DNA of 26,675 bases from Deltaproteobacteria bacterium (GCA_030593645.1 JAUVGT010000009.1:1-26675); one strand, 5' to 3'; positions 6,991-16,006 are shown, counted from the stretch's first letter. Notes: generated by a model not told the origin, from the letters alone. A program made the numbers and translations.

Positions 6991-8451
6991 ATGAAATTGC
7001 ATGAACTTACCATTACGCAAGCCCATAAACTTTTAAAAAAAAATGAAATATCAGCCCGGGAATTGACCCGCGCAACTCTGGAACATGTGGGGTCCATTGA
7101 AGGGAAAATCGGCGCGTATATCACATTACTGGAAGATATGGCAATGACCCAGGCTGAATCCGCGGACCAGGCGATTGCAAAGGGGAATTGTCATCCCCTG
7201 ACGGGGATTCCCATTGCGGTTAAGGATTTGATATGTATCAAAGGGCAAAAAACAACCTGCGCATCCAGAATACTTGAAAATTTTATTTCTCCGTATGATG
7301 CTACCGTGATAAAAAATCTGAAACGGGCCGGGGCTGTATTCATCGGAAAAACAAATATGGATGAATTTGCCATGGGATCATCAACGGAAAATTCAAGTCA
7401 CAAATTGACTCACAATCCCTGGAACCCGGATCGAATTCCAGGAGGTTCAAGCGGCGGCAGTGCGGCTGCTGTGGGGGCCGATATGTGTATCAGCGCGTTG
7501 GGTTCAGATACTGGCGGTTCAATACGCCAGCCAGCCTCCCATTGCGGTGTTGTTGGTATGAAACCGACATATGGACGGGTTTCCCGTTTCGGACTGGTGG
7601 CATTTGCTTCTTCGCTGGATCAAATCGGTCCGATTACAAAAGACGTAATGGACTGTGCCCTGATGATGAATGTCATCAGCGGGTATGATAAATCCGACTC
7701 AACCTCTGTTCCCGAAGATGTCCCGGATTATACTGCCGCACTGAAAAATAATATCAAAGGTATGATTGTTGGCATTCCGGTTGAATACCACTCTGTTAAA
7801 GGTTTGGACCCTGAAGTTTCTGCTGCTGTAAATAGTGCTGTCAAATTGATTGAAAGCCTTGGTGCTGAATGTATTGAAGTCAGCTTGCCCAATACAGAAT
7901 ATGTTGTTGCGACATATTATGTGATTGCACCTTCTGAAGCCAGTTCCAATCTCGCACGGTATGATGGTGTAAAATATGGTTTCAGAGACGGCGAAAAACA
8001 AAATCTACTGGACATGTATTGCGGAACACGGTCGAAAGGATTTGGTCCGGAAGTCCAGAGACGAATTATCATCGGAACGTATTGTCTTTCATCAGGGTAC
8101 TACGATGCCTATTATGGAAAAGCCTCCCAGGTGAGGACTTTGATTATGGAGGATTTTAAAAAAGCATTTGAAACGTGTGATGTTATTTTCGCACCTGTGG
8201 CTCCCACACCGGCATTTAAAGTTGGGGAGAACATCGATGATCCTCTGACCATGTATCTTTCAGACATATTCACACTGTCTGCAAACCTTGCGGGAATACC
8301 AGGCATGTCGGTTCCATGCGGATTTTCAAGTGAAGGTATGCCCATTGGTCTTCAGGTTCTGGGGCCGCATTTTGCTGAAGAAAAACTGTTAAACATTGCT
8401 TATGCTTTTGAACAGGCAACCGATTTTCATAAACAGCGGCCGGAGTTATAA
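6991..8451 (+). CDS. gatA: Glutamyl-tRNA(Gln) amidotransferase subunit A
   Basis: This amidase subunit releases ammonia from glutamine for the GatB-catalysed transamidation. It is 486 residues, typical for GatA. The amidase-signature region contains the catalytic triad: K78 in AVKDL, the cis-serine in GGSSGGSAAA (151-160; S153 by alignment with the family) and nucleophile S177 in GSDTGGSIRQP. The downstream segment KPTYGRVSRFGLVAFASSLDQIGP is strongly conserved in GatA. The product acts with gatC (adjacent) and gatB, which lies about 6 kb away on the opposite strand, so the three subunits come from two transcription units. Confidence 0.97.
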   Translation: MKLHELTITQAHKLLKKNEISARELTRATLEHVGSIEGKIGAYITLLEDMAMTQAESADQAIAKGNCHPLTGIPIAVKDLICIKGQKTTCASRILENFISPYDATVIKNLKRAGAVFIGKTNMDEFAMGSSTENSSHKLTHNPWNPDRIPGGSSGGSAAAVGADMCISALGSDTGGSIRQPASHCGVVGMKPTYGRVSRFGLVAFASSLDQIGPITKDVMDCALMMNVISGYDKSDSTSVPEDVPDYTAALKNNIKGMIVGIPVEYHSVKGLDPEVSAAVNSAVKLIESLGAECIEVSLPNTEYVVATYYVIAPSEASSNLARYDGVKYGFRDGEKQNLLDMYCGTRSKGFGPEVQRRIIIGTYCLSSGYYDAYYGKASQVRTLIMEDFKKAFETCDVIFAPVAPTPAFKVGENIDDPLTMYLSDIFTLSANLAGIPGMSVPCGFSSEGMPIGLQVLGPHFAEEKLLNIAYAFEQATDFHKQRPEL

Positions 8452-8470
8452 GGCTGGAAAGGAAAAAATC

Positions 8471-8647
8471 ATGAGCGTACAACCCGAAGGTGAAGATGTC
8501 AGAAAGGCGGTTAAATGGATATCCGAAGAACGGAAAACCAATCCGGGAAAAAAATTAACACCGTTAATGGATGAAGCCGGAATGAAATTCAATCTTTCTC
8601 CCGCGGATATGGAATTTATCCGCAGGTATGTCAAAAAAGCAGATTAA
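8471..8647 (+). CDS. Small conserved-looking protein of unknown function (58 aa)
   Basis: This short gene lies 19 bp after gatA with SD AAAGGA about 7 nt before the ATG. The product is hydrophilic and probably all-helical: an amphipathic N-terminal helix (EDVRKAVKWISEERK), then TPLMDEAGMKFNLSPADMEFIRRYVKK, which reads like a helix-turn-helix-sized bundle. There is no signal peptide, Cys or membrane segment. I recall similar small proteins in other deltaproteobacterial genomes but cannot name a family. The good SD and tight spacing to gatA make it a believable gene; its function is unknown. Confidence 0.65.
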   Translation: MSVQPEGEDVRKAVKWISEERKTNPGKKLTPLMDEAGMKFNLSPADMEFIRRYVKKAD

Positions 8648-8697
8648 CATTTTTTAAACTTACACCTGCAGGCTGAAGAAGTAGAAACGTCAAATTT

Positions 8698-8848
8698 GAC
8701 GGTCTCGTAAAAAGTCCAACTTCTGCGTTGTGCTGCATTTCGCAATCATTCAACGTACGATAAGTACGTTTCATGATTACGAAATTTGCACGTCTTGAAT
8801 TTGAACTTTTTACGAAACCGTCTCATTCGGACTTTTTACGAGACCATC
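8698..8848 (+). repeat. MITE-like palindromic element, copy 2 (151 bp, short-arm form)
   Basis: This is a complete copy. The left end GACGGTCTCGTAAAAAGTCC is an almost perfect inverted repeat of the right end GGACTTTTTACGAGACCATC (one mismatch). The core from GTGCTGCATTTCG to CGAAATTTGCAC is also palindromic around ACGTAC-gataa-GTACG. The flanks are AAATTT on the left and AAATTC on the right, a probable 6-bp target duplication with one change. The right end stops 6 bp before the mutL ATG, so the element occupies the expected ribosome-binding region. No transposase is encoded, as expected for a MITE moved in trans. Confidence 0.88.
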
Positions 8849-8854
8849 AAATTC

Positions 8855-10735
8855 ATGTCAAAAATAAAAATACTCCCTGAAATCCTTTCAAATAAAATCG
8901 CTGCCGGCGAGGTGGTCGAGCGGCCGGCTTCTGTGGTCAAGGAGCTGGTTGAGAATTCGCTGGATGCGGGGAGCACTCGAATCATCATAGAAGTGGGAAA
9001 AGGCGGGCGTGGGTTCATTCGTGTTTCGGATAATGGATCGGGGATGAACCGGGATGACGCCCTGCTCGCAATGGAACGTTACGGAACAAGTAAAATCTAC
9101 GATGACAGGGATCTCTTTTCAATCAACACACTCGGCTTTAGAGGAGAGGCTCTTCCAAGCATCGCTTCGGTCGCAAAATTTACACTTGTCACAAGAGATA
9201 GTACATCTGAAACAGGGACAGAAATAAATATCGAGGGAGGGAAAATAAAAAAGGTGTCTCAACGGGGAGCACCCATTGGAACGATGGTTGCGATCCGGCA
9301 GCTTTTTTATAATACACCGGCCCGGCGTAAATTTTTAAAGACCATTAATACTGAAATGGGACATGTCGTGGAAACTACAGCAAGCATGGCGCTTGGAAGA
9401 CCGGATGTTCATTTTGAACTGAACCATGACAATCGAACAGTAAAGAACTGGTCAAAGACCCAAAATGCGATCAACCGTACTGTGGATGTGCTTGGCAGGG
9501 CTGTCATAAATGATCTTTATCCGGTTGAAAAAAAATCAGGGGATCTGACCTTATCCGGCTGGATTTCATCACCTGTAAATTCAAGAAGTACAAATAAGGG
9601 TATCTATGTATTTGTAAACGGTAGATTTGTCAGGGACAGGATCATACAGCACGCGTTATTTGAAGGCTATGGTCAGAGACTGATGAAAGGCAGGTTTCCG
9701 TTGGCTGTTTTATATTTAAATCTTCCGTTTGATCAGGTGGATGTCAATGTTCATCCGACAAAGAGTGAAGTCAGGTTCGCGCGGCATCGCGAGATACATG
9801 ATGTTGTTAAGGAAACTGTTTTGGAAGTTGTAAACCGGATTGACAGATCCAAATGGCTGTCAAATGACATTAAGGGAAATGAAAAAACTGATAAACCACA
9901 GGCTGTCTCTGAATCTCTTCCTGAATATGAAACGTTTAAAAAAGCATGTAGCCATTCAGTCCGCGGGAATAGAGGCAACAGCACCTTCAGTTTTCAGAGC
10001 AGATTGCATGATAAAAAAAAAAAACATGCCAAACCCGGTGATAAACGTCAGGAATCAATTATTTCAAAAACGTCAGGAATAGATACACCATTAATATCTC
10101 CGGATCGTCCACATGCTTCAGATCATCAACCTGTTAAAGAGAAAACAGGGATATTCAGTGATCTCATGATTATCGGCCAAATTCACAATACTTATATCAT
10201 CTGTGAATACGGTGAAGGGTTGGTGGTTGTTGATCAGCACGCGGCTCATGAAAGAATTGTATATGAACAGCTCAGGCAGAGATCCGATGGCCTGGCCAAT
10301 GTATCCCAGAAGCTCATTATCCCTGAAACATTTGACCTTGGGTACCGCGAAGCGGAAATCATTGAAAAAATGATTCCGGATTTATTGAAACTGGGGCTTG
10401 AAATAGAATCTTTTGGCGGGAGTACCTATATTATTAAAGCGGTACCGGCATTACTGGCAGAAAGGGAAATTAAACCGGTTGTTATTGAAATCATAGAAAA
10501 TATGACTTCAACAGGGTTTTCACCGGGGATTGAAAAAACAATGGATGAATGTGTGATACTCATGGCCTGTCACAGCGCAATCCGGGCAGGGCAGAGCCTC
10601 TCAATAGAGCAGATGAAAGACCTCATGAAACAGCTTGACCGGTGCGAAAATCCTTCCCACTGTCCCCATGGCAGACCGATATGGATTCACTGGACATCAA
10701 AATCCCTGGAAAAATTGTTTAAAAGAATTATATAA
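8855..10735 (+). CDS. mutL: DNA mismatch repair protein MutL (endonuclease type)
   Basis: This matchmaker ATPase couples MutS mismatch recognition to strand incision. From ATG 8855 it is 626 residues. The N-terminal GHKL ATPase shows E30/N34 in KELVENSLDAG, DNGSGM at 59-64 and GFRGEAL at 94-100. A variable linker covers about 335-440. The C-terminal domain carries the metal-dependent nicking motif DQHAAHERIVYE (460-471, matching DQHAx2Ex4E) and CPHGRP (603-608). It is therefore the self-nicking type used by bacteria without MutH. An in-frame upstream extension of 23 residues, starting at a TTG in the MITE, is open but not native. The true start has no clear SD because the element ends 6 bp before it. 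MutL is convergent with the FG-GAP gene, with only 34 bp between stops. Confidence 0.96.
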   Translation: MSKIKILPEILSNKIAAGEVVERPASVVKELVENSLDAGSTRIIIEVGKGGRGFIRVSDNGSGMNRDDALLAMERYGTSKIYDDRDLFSINTLGFRGEALPSIASVAKFTLVTRDSTSETGTEINIEGGKIKKVSQRGAPIGTMVAIRQLFYNTPARRKFLKTINTEMGHVVETTASMALGRPDVHFELNHDNRTVKNWSKTQNAINRTVDVLGRAVINDLYPVEKKSGDLTLSGWISSPVNSRSTNKGIYVFVNGRFVRDRIIQHALFEGYGQRLMKGRFPLAVLYLNLPFDQVDVNVHPTKSEVRFARHREIHDVVKETVLEVVNRIDRSKWLSNDIKGNEKTDKPQAVSESLPEYETFKKACSHSVRGNRGNSTFSFQSRLHDKKKKHAKPGDKRQESIISKTSGIDTPLISPDRPHASDHQPVKEKTGIFSDLMIIGQIHNTYIICEYGEGLVVVDQHAAHERIVYEQLRQRSDGLANVSQKLIIPETFDLGYREAEIIEKMIPDLLKLGLEIESFGGSTYIIKAVPALLAEREIKPVVIEIIENMTSTGFSPGIEKTMDECVILMACHSAIRAGQSLSIEQMKDLMKQLDRCENPSHCPHGRPIWIHWTSKSLEKLFKRII

Positions 10736-10749
10736 TTTATAGATTCTAT

Positions 10750-10765
10750 TTTTTACGAGACCGTC
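10750..10765 (+). repeat. Solo end fragment of the MITE-like element
   Basis: TTTTTACGAGACCGTC matches the terminal motif of the full element and lies in the 34-bp gap between the convergent mutL and FG-GAP genes. It is a fragment or an independent occurrence of the end motif; no partner end is present nearby. Confidence 0.6.
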
Positions 10766-10769
10766 ATTT

Positions 10770-12452
10770 TTATTGCTTATTTTTTGCCAGGCTGCTCTGG
10801 ATGTTAATCGTATAGAGAAAACTCTGGTCGCTGCTGATTATTGCATCATTTTCAGCTATTGCGCTAAATACCAGTTCAAGATTACCATCGTTATCCAGGT
10901 CCACAATTGCCAGATCGGAAATAAGTTTTGGATATTTCCTGGTTTGTAACTTTGGAAAGAGACCATGCCCGTTCCATGCGAGGATTTCAACAGCACCGTG
11001 TTTAAAAGATCTGACCCTGTCAAAAATGCTAAACATTTTCTGTTCATTACGTATGGTTATCACTTCATACTGATTATCATTATCAATATCCATGACATAT
11101 ATCGGCAGAGGCAGATAATAATGCAGAATTTCCTTTTCCCACGGGCCGGGCGCACCGTTAGAGTATTTTATATAATTGTCACTCCCGCCTGAATTCTCTG
11201 AATTGGTCCACAGTTTTTTCCCTGAGGTGTCACGGATGGTCAGAAAATCACCTTTTGTGTAAGACACAGCGATATTATCCCCGATATCGAGTGGGTCTCC
11301 AAAAGCAAATCCATAGATGTTAATTTTCTTAGAGAGCGGCATCCGTTCTTCCGGTTTATAATTTTCGTCTCTCCAGGACAAGAGGTAAATACCCGGGGAA
11401 AAGATACTTTCACTGTCACGCTTTTGCCCAAGAAGTATGGTGCCAAGACCGGGATGAACGATTGTTCTGAAATACCAGGTCATATGATCCTGGATTTCTT
11501 TTAAATTTTTACCGTCGTATTCAAGGACAAAAGAAATGAGTGCCGCATCACTGGAATCAACGCTGGTAACAAATATTTCAGCCTTACCGTTTTTATTAAT
11601 ATCAGCCACATCAACATGGATATATTGATGGCGCCCCTTGTTTTTCCATTGAGCGACTTTCTGAATCTGCTGGTTTACGACCCTGTATACATTGACGGTG
11701 TTCTTGCTGATCAGAATGGTTTCATTTTGTCCGTTATTATTAATGTCGCCCACTGCGATGCCGATGATTTCGTACTTAAACCGCCTGCGCCACATGTTCT
11801 GCTCTCCATTGACACCACTGTTGGGCTGATATAGAGGTGATCCGATGCTGTTCAGGCCGGTTTGAGATCCAATCAGCTTATCGGGATGGAGACGGCTGGG
11901 GTTATCATTTTTTTCTTTGACACCTGCCTGCTCCTGCGGCTGAAACGACCCGGTATTGCGGGCGAAAACCTGGCTGTTTATCTGGTTTGCGAGCTGACTG
12001 ATATGCGAGATCAGGTCTTCATGGCTGGCACCGGACCGACTGAATACGACGGCTGATTTTTCGGCCTGAACATCCAGGAAGTGCGCGTTTGTGCTGATAC
12101 TATTTAAAAAAACTGTCAGGCTGCCGTACAAAACATAATCCGCGTCCGATTTTTGGCCGAGCGCGATCATAGATTTTTGATCCGGGGCGTCGGTTTTGCC
12201 TGAAGTGGAATCAAACTCGAATTGTGGTGCAACCAGGGCAACTTTTTCATCAACCGTAAGCCGGGTCGAGAGCATGTCCATGATGCCCATTTGAAGATAG
12301 GACAGGTCTTTGTCCGAATGTATTTGAAAGGGGAGGATCAGGACTTTTGATTGTTTGGCGTAAGCGGTGCTGCTGCCAAAGCTTACACCTGACAGAATAG
12401 TAAAACATAGTATGATAAAGATATTGAATATTTTATGGCATGTAAAATTCAT
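10770..12452 (-). CDS. Secreted FG-GAP/VCBS-repeat protein with TolB-like N-terminal domain
   Basis: This is an envelope protein of 560 residues with a signal peptide (about 1-32, ending near SSTAYA). Residues about 35-165 (KVLILPFQIHSDKDLSYLQMGIMDMLSTRL through DYVLYGSLTVF and FLDVQ) follow the pattern of CsgG/TolB-N-like alpha-beta domains in lipoprotein-associated envelope factors. After a polar linker the rest looks like a beta-propeller with Asp-rich, calcium-binding-style motifs: DINNNGQNETI, DINKNGKAEIF, DIDNDNQYEVI and DLDNDGNLELV. The combination suggests a secreted or periplasmic binding or assembly protein; the ligand is unknown. A good SD (GGAGGG) precedes the ATG. The porin gene upstream is separated by a terminator, so this gene probably has its own promoter. 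Confidence 0.75.
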   Translation of the reverse strand: MNFTCHKIFNIFIILCFTILSGVSFGSSTAYAKQSKVLILPFQIHSDKDLSYLQMGIMDMLSTRLTVDEKVALVAPQFEFDSTSGKTDAPDQKSMIALGQKSDADYVLYGSLTVFLNSISTNAHFLDVQAEKSAVVFSRSGASHEDLISHISQLANQINSQVFARNTGSFQPQEQAGVKEKNDNPSRLHPDKLIGSQTGLNSIGSPLYQPNSGVNGEQNMWRRRFKYEIIGIAVGDINNNGQNETILISKNTVNVYRVVNQQIQKVAQWKNKGRHQYIHVDVADINKNGKAEIFVTSVDSSDAALISFVLEYDGKNLKEIQDHMTWYFRTIVHPGLGTILLGQKRDSESIFSPGIYLLSWRDENYKPEERMPLSKKINIYGFAFGDPLDIGDNIAVSYTKGDFLTIRDTSGKKLWTNSENSGGSDNYIKYSNGAPGPWEKEILHYYLPLPIYVMDIDNDNQYEVITIRNEQKMFSIFDRVRSFKHGAVEILAWNGHGLFPKLQTRKYPKLISDLAIVDLDNDGNLELVFSAIAENDAIISSDQSFLYTINIQSSLAKNKQ

Positions 12453-12577
12453 ATGCCCTCCTTTTTAATTAAATGTTTTTTAACTATTTTTAAGCCAACT
12501 AGTGCTAATATGCAAGCTTTAAAAGAAAAAGAAGGGTTATTTTTAGAACCTGGTTTAAATTAGACCGATTCAAATGC

Positions 12578-12622
12578 AAAAAAAGGGAAACCCGCTGGTG
12601 CAGGTTTCCCTTTTTATTTTTC
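12578..12622 (-). terminator. Strong bidirectional-looking intrinsic terminator
   Basis: A perfect stem of at least 13 bp (AAAAAGGGAAACC / GGTTTCCCTTTTT) with a roughly 9-nt loop has T-runs on both strands. On the minus strand it lies about 84 bp downstream of the porin stop, so it should end porin transcription before the FG-GAP gene. The rest of the 12453-12700 gap shows no ORF or repeat. Confidence 0.85.
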
Positions 12623-12700
12623 AAAGTTGCCGCTGGCACAAATAAACCAGTAAATCATTTATCGGCTATAAACGGCAATCATGCATACAAAAAATGGTGC

Positions 12701-14152
12701 TTAGAAGCTGATTTTGAGTATTGCCAGTAAACCCCAGGCAGCGTCATCATCATCATCACCATCATCATTCTGATGACCCAAAAGATTTGTGGCAGCATAC
12801 TGCTGATTCCTCGGATCATCATCATCACCGTCGAAACTTACGTCGGCATAGAAAAGACCAACGTCAAGAGATGCGGCTTCCATGAAAGACCAGCTCACGC
12901 CTGCAGCGAGCCACCATGAATTTTCCCAATGTTTATCATACTCCTGAAGTTCAAGATCTTCTTCTTCAGCCTGAGCATAACCCATCTGACCATGAAGAGT
13001 TATACCCGGTGCAGCTGTAAATTCCAGTGAAAGCTGACCGGCGATTACACCTGAATCCGCCCAGGGTTCAAAAATATCCCAGGAAGGAAGTACATGGTAC
13101 ATACCATCCAAATGGCTCATGGTTTCAGGAACCCAGTCATCCATACCATCATTGATGCATGATATCTGGATTTCTTGTGTTCCTCCAACAGCAGCTGAAT
13201 CTACACCTTCATCAGTTCCTTGTGCCCAGAAAAATTCGCCATCAATCTTGAAAACATCGGATAATTTTACGCTGGCCAGAAAATAGAACTGTGTACCAAC
13301 ATAATCGATGTCTCGGAGGCCCACGCCCTGTTCTTGTTCTCCACCGAAAACATCAAGTTCGGTCTCAAATGAGAACATACCGAAATTGGCTTTGGCCCAG
13401 AGACCCCAAACATTCTGGTCATCATCAAGATCATAGGCTGTTCGGTCTTGATCTTCAGAGAAAAAGGTACCCACTGAAAACATTTCCGAAGCATAGCTGA
13501 CCTGAAGTCCGTATTGGGTTCGGTCATCGGTTGTGGCATTGTTTACAGATCCGGATGTGTAGTTTTCTACACCCTCACCGGGATCATCAAAATCACCGTC
13601 ACCGTTAAGATCGATGCCCATAGAGACATCCGTATCTGACTGACCATTACCTTCGTGGAGTTTTCCATAAAGCAGTTCAACCACAACCGGGGTCTTGAGT
13701 TTGAAATAGAAACCGGTGTGAATAAGCTCTGCGGCTAATGTAATACCAAAGCCATTCCACTGCTGCCCGCCTCTTAACATGAACAGTTCACGTTCGATCT
13801 GCAGGTATGATTTATCAATATGGAACTCACCGGATGTACCATGTGTGGCTCTGCCAACGGCACCATCTGCGGCACCCAGTCTGCTGCCCCAATTACGTTC
13901 GTTGTAGTCGATTCTGATGTGAGCTTCCAGACCTTCGGCAGGTGTGAAACGAGTGGTCCATCGAAATCTCTGGTCCCAGTATTCTCTTTCATCCAGTTCC
14001 TCACCGTCATTCCAGTCAGAGAAATTTTCATCATAATAACCTTCCACCCTCATGGAACCGCTTGTGTGAACGAGCGCGTCGTCCTGAGCGTAGGCAGTTG
14101 TAAGACCAGCAACGAGCATAAGTGCCAGTGCTATAATAAGAATCCTTTTCAT
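12701..14152 (-). CDS. Acidic outer-membrane porin-like beta-barrel protein
   Basis: This is a 483-residue protein with a classical signal peptide (MKRILIIALALMLVAGLTTAYA, cleavage before QDDAL). Alternating amphipathic strands follow, such as RWTTRFTPAEGLEAHIRIDYN, and it ends in Phe (LLAILKISF), as expected of barrels inserted by the BAM complex. Predicted loops are very acidic: a calcium-loop-like DLNGDGDFDDPGEG (about 177-190), a DDDD cluster near 445, and NDDGDDDDD just before the last strand. Family resemblance is to abundant porins of Desulfobacterales; the substrate is unknown. A long leader with a GTTGCA-ttttc-TGCAAC hairpin and a strong SD (AAGGAGG) precede the gene, suggesting high expression. 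It is monocistronic, with its own terminator. Confidence 0.8.
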   Translation of the reverse strand: MKRILIIALALMLVAGLTTAYAQDDALVHTSGSMRVEGYYDENFSDWNDGEELDEREYWDQRFRWTTRFTPAEGLEAHIRIDYNERNWGSRLGAADGAVGRATHGTSGEFHIDKSYLQIERELFMLRGGQQWNGFGITLAAELIHTGFYFKLKTPVVVELLYGKLHEGNGQSDTDVSMGIDLNGDGDFDDPGEGVENYTSGSVNNATTDDRTQYGLQVSYASEMFSVGTFFSEDQDRTAYDLDDDQNVWGLWAKANFGMFSFETELDVFGGEQEQGVGLRDIDYVGTQFYFLASVKLSDVFKIDGEFFWAQGTDEGVDSAAVGGTQEIQISCINDGMDDWVPETMSHLDGMYHVLPSWDIFEPWADSGVIAGQLSLEFTAAPGITLHGQMGYAQAEEEDLELQEYDKHWENSWWLAAGVSWSFMEAASLDVGLFYADVSFDGDDDDPRNQQYAATNLLGHQNDDGDDDDDAAWGLLAILKISF

Positions 14153-14339
14153 CTGTAATCCTCCTTAAAATATTTGATTACAACATAAGTGTTAATTCGT
14201 TAGCCTGTTGCATTTTCTGCAACCAATACCATGCATCCCCCCTTTCATATGATATTTAAGTCCGTAAGCCGTAAGTCCTTTTAATCCCTTTATATGGCTA
14301 CAAAACCATACAATGAATGGGCTGTCAACATTTTATTTT
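14153..14339 (-). promoter_or_regulatory. Porin promoter/leader region
   Basis: This is the gap between gatB and the porin. On the minus strand a consensus TTGACA occurs at 14323-14328, but no well-spaced -10 box follows it. Nearer the gene are a perfect 6-bp-stem hairpin (GTTGCA/TGCAAC, 14207-14223) and the SD AAGGAGG close to the ATG. No gatB terminator was seen, so readthrough from gatB is possible. Confidence 0.35.
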
Positions 14340-15785
14340 TTATTTATTATTTTTATTTATATCAATGATATTTTTCAATATTTTGTTGACAAGCCGGGGA
14401 TCTGCCCGGCCTTTTGTCCGCGTCATAATCTGCCCTACAAAAAAACCGATCAATTTGGTTTTTCCGTTTAAATAGTCTTCAACTTCTCTTTTATTTTCAG
14501 ACAGTACTTTTTTGATTATCGTTTCAAGGGTTGTTGTGTCCTGAATCTGGACAAGCCCTTTTTCCTTTATAATGGTGTTTGCGGGTTTGCCGGTTAAAGC
14601 CATTTCTTCAAAAACGATTTTTGCGATTTTTTGGCTGATTACCTTTTGATCAACAAGATTAAGTAGTTCGGCAACATCCTGATGCGAAACCGGTGTTTCC
14701 GCAATGTTCTTTCCGTGGGATTTCAGCATCCCCAGCAGGGGGCCCATCATCCAATGGCATACCATTCTCGGTTTTGGAAATAGTTTAACACAGGCTTCAA
14801 AATAATCTGACAGATCACGATCAGCTGCGAGATATCCCGCTTCTTCCACGGGCAGTTCGTATGTCTGCACAAATCGATCTTTTTTGGCTTCGGGCAGCTC
14901 GGGCAGGTTTGATTTGACGGTCATTACCCACGGGTCATCGATAACGATCGGAAGAAGATCCGGGTCGGGAAAATATCTGTAATCGTGGGCATCTTCCTTG
15001 CCGCGCATTGAAAATGTTCTGTTTTTTACCGGATCCCAGAGGCGTGTTTCCTGGACGATGCTGCCGTTGTCGGTCAATATGTCTTTTTGCCGGTTTATTT
15101 CATATCGGAGCGCTTTTTCAACATGTTTAAACGAGTTAAGATTTTTAAGCTCAGCACGTGTTCCGAAATTTTCAGTGCCTTCCGGGCGGAGCGATATGTT
15201 CGCGTCACACCTGAAGCTTCCCTGTTCCATATTGCCGTCACAGATCTCAAGGCATCGAACAATAGACCGGAGATGCCTGAGATAAACCCCGGCTTCCGCC
15301 GGAGATCTTAGATCCGGCTCGCTGACAATTTCGATAAGGGGTACACCTGTCCTGTTAAAATCGACCATGCTGACCGGGCGGGCGGGATCATGGGTGAGTT
15401 TACCCGCGTCTTCTTCCATATGGATGCGGGTGATCCCGATCCTCATTTTTTTTTGATTCACTTCAATGATGATATGACCGTTTACAGCCACAGGCAGTTC
15501 ATACTGGGAAATCTGGTATCCTTTCGGGAGATCAGGATAGAAATAGTTCTTGCGAGCGAAACGGCTGTACCGTTTGATATCACAATCGACGGCAAGGGCC
15601 ATCCGCAGGGTGAAATCAACGACTTTTTTATTCAGCACGGGGAGAACACCGGGCATACCCAGGCATACCGGGCACGTATGAGTGTTTGGCGGTGCCCCGA
15701 ATTCAGTAGAGCAGCCGCAGAATATCTTGGTCCTGGTTTTTAACTGGGCATGTATTTCCAGCCCGATTACCGGTTCAAATTTCAT
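14340..15785 (-). CDS. gatB: Aspartyl/glutamyl-tRNA amidotransferase subunit B
   Basis: This subunit binds the misacylated tRNA and performs the ATP-dependent activation and amidation step of GatCAB. The 481-residue protein is of typical length. It opens with FEPVIGLEIHAQLKTRTKIFC. The zinc-binding cysteines appear in CGCSTEF and HTCPVCLGMPG near the N-terminus. HMEEDAGKLTHD and VDFNRTGVPLIEIVSEPD mark the cradle domain. The C-terminal YqeY-like tail domain covers about 330-475, including the GFFVGQIMTRTKGRADP signature. The start has only a weak SD. gatB is unlinked from gatCA in this window and is a single-gene unit or the end of one. No partner gene is visible upstream. Confidence 0.97.
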   Translation of the reverse strand: MKFEPVIGLEIHAQLKTRTKIFCGCSTEFGAPPNTHTCPVCLGMPGVLPVLNKKVVDFTLRMALAVDCDIKRYSRFARKNYFYPDLPKGYQISQYELPVAVNGHIIIEVNQKKMRIGITRIHMEEDAGKLTHDPARPVSMVDFNRTGVPLIEIVSEPDLRSPAEAGVYLRHLRSIVRCLEICDGNMEQGSFRCDANISLRPEGTENFGTRAELKNLNSFKHVEKALRYEINRQKDILTDNGSIVQETRLWDPVKNRTFSMRGKEDAHDYRYFPDPDLLPIVIDDPWVMTVKSNLPELPEAKKDRFVQTYELPVEEAGYLAADRDLSDYFEACVKLFPKPRMVCHWMMGPLLGMLKSHGKNIAETPVSHQDVAELLNLVDQKVISQKIAKIVFEEMALTGKPANTIIKEKGLVQIQDTTTLETIIKKVLSENKREVEDYLNGKTKLIGFFVGQIMTRTKGRADPRLVNKILKNIIDINKNNK

Positions 15786-16006
15786 TTTCTATATTTTAAT
15801 ATCGCGGTTTAATCATTTTCCCAACACGAACATTTTTAGAAGTATTTTTTACGGTCTTTTGAATTTATCCTGCGGGTGATTAACATTTTTTCAATGGATT
15901 GTAAAGCCCGGTTTTCATGGGCATCGGTATATTGACAATCATCGCGTACTAAGGATATGGTAACAATCTTAAACGGGTTATCGATTAATAATTTGGCGGA
16001 AATAAT
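15786..16006. other. Non-coding gap between gatB and MITE copy 3, with candidate plus-strand promoter
   Basis: This stretch holds a plus-strand TTGACA (15932-15937), an 18-nt spacer and TATGGT (15956-15961), a plausible promoter for the DUF2065-queA unit. A minus-strand reading frame runs through it from the MITE to 15836, ending in LVRDDCQYTDAHENRALQSIEKM and a basic tail. Its only start codons lie inside the MITE, apart from one late ATG, so I do not call it a gene. If it is a remnant, its 5' part has been lost. Confidence 0.4.

Noticed and set aside
8786..8854. 23-residue upstream extension of MutL
   Set aside because: It is MITE sequence read from a TTG; MutL homology starts at MSKIKILPE. 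It is kept only as a possible initiation effect, not as the annotated start.
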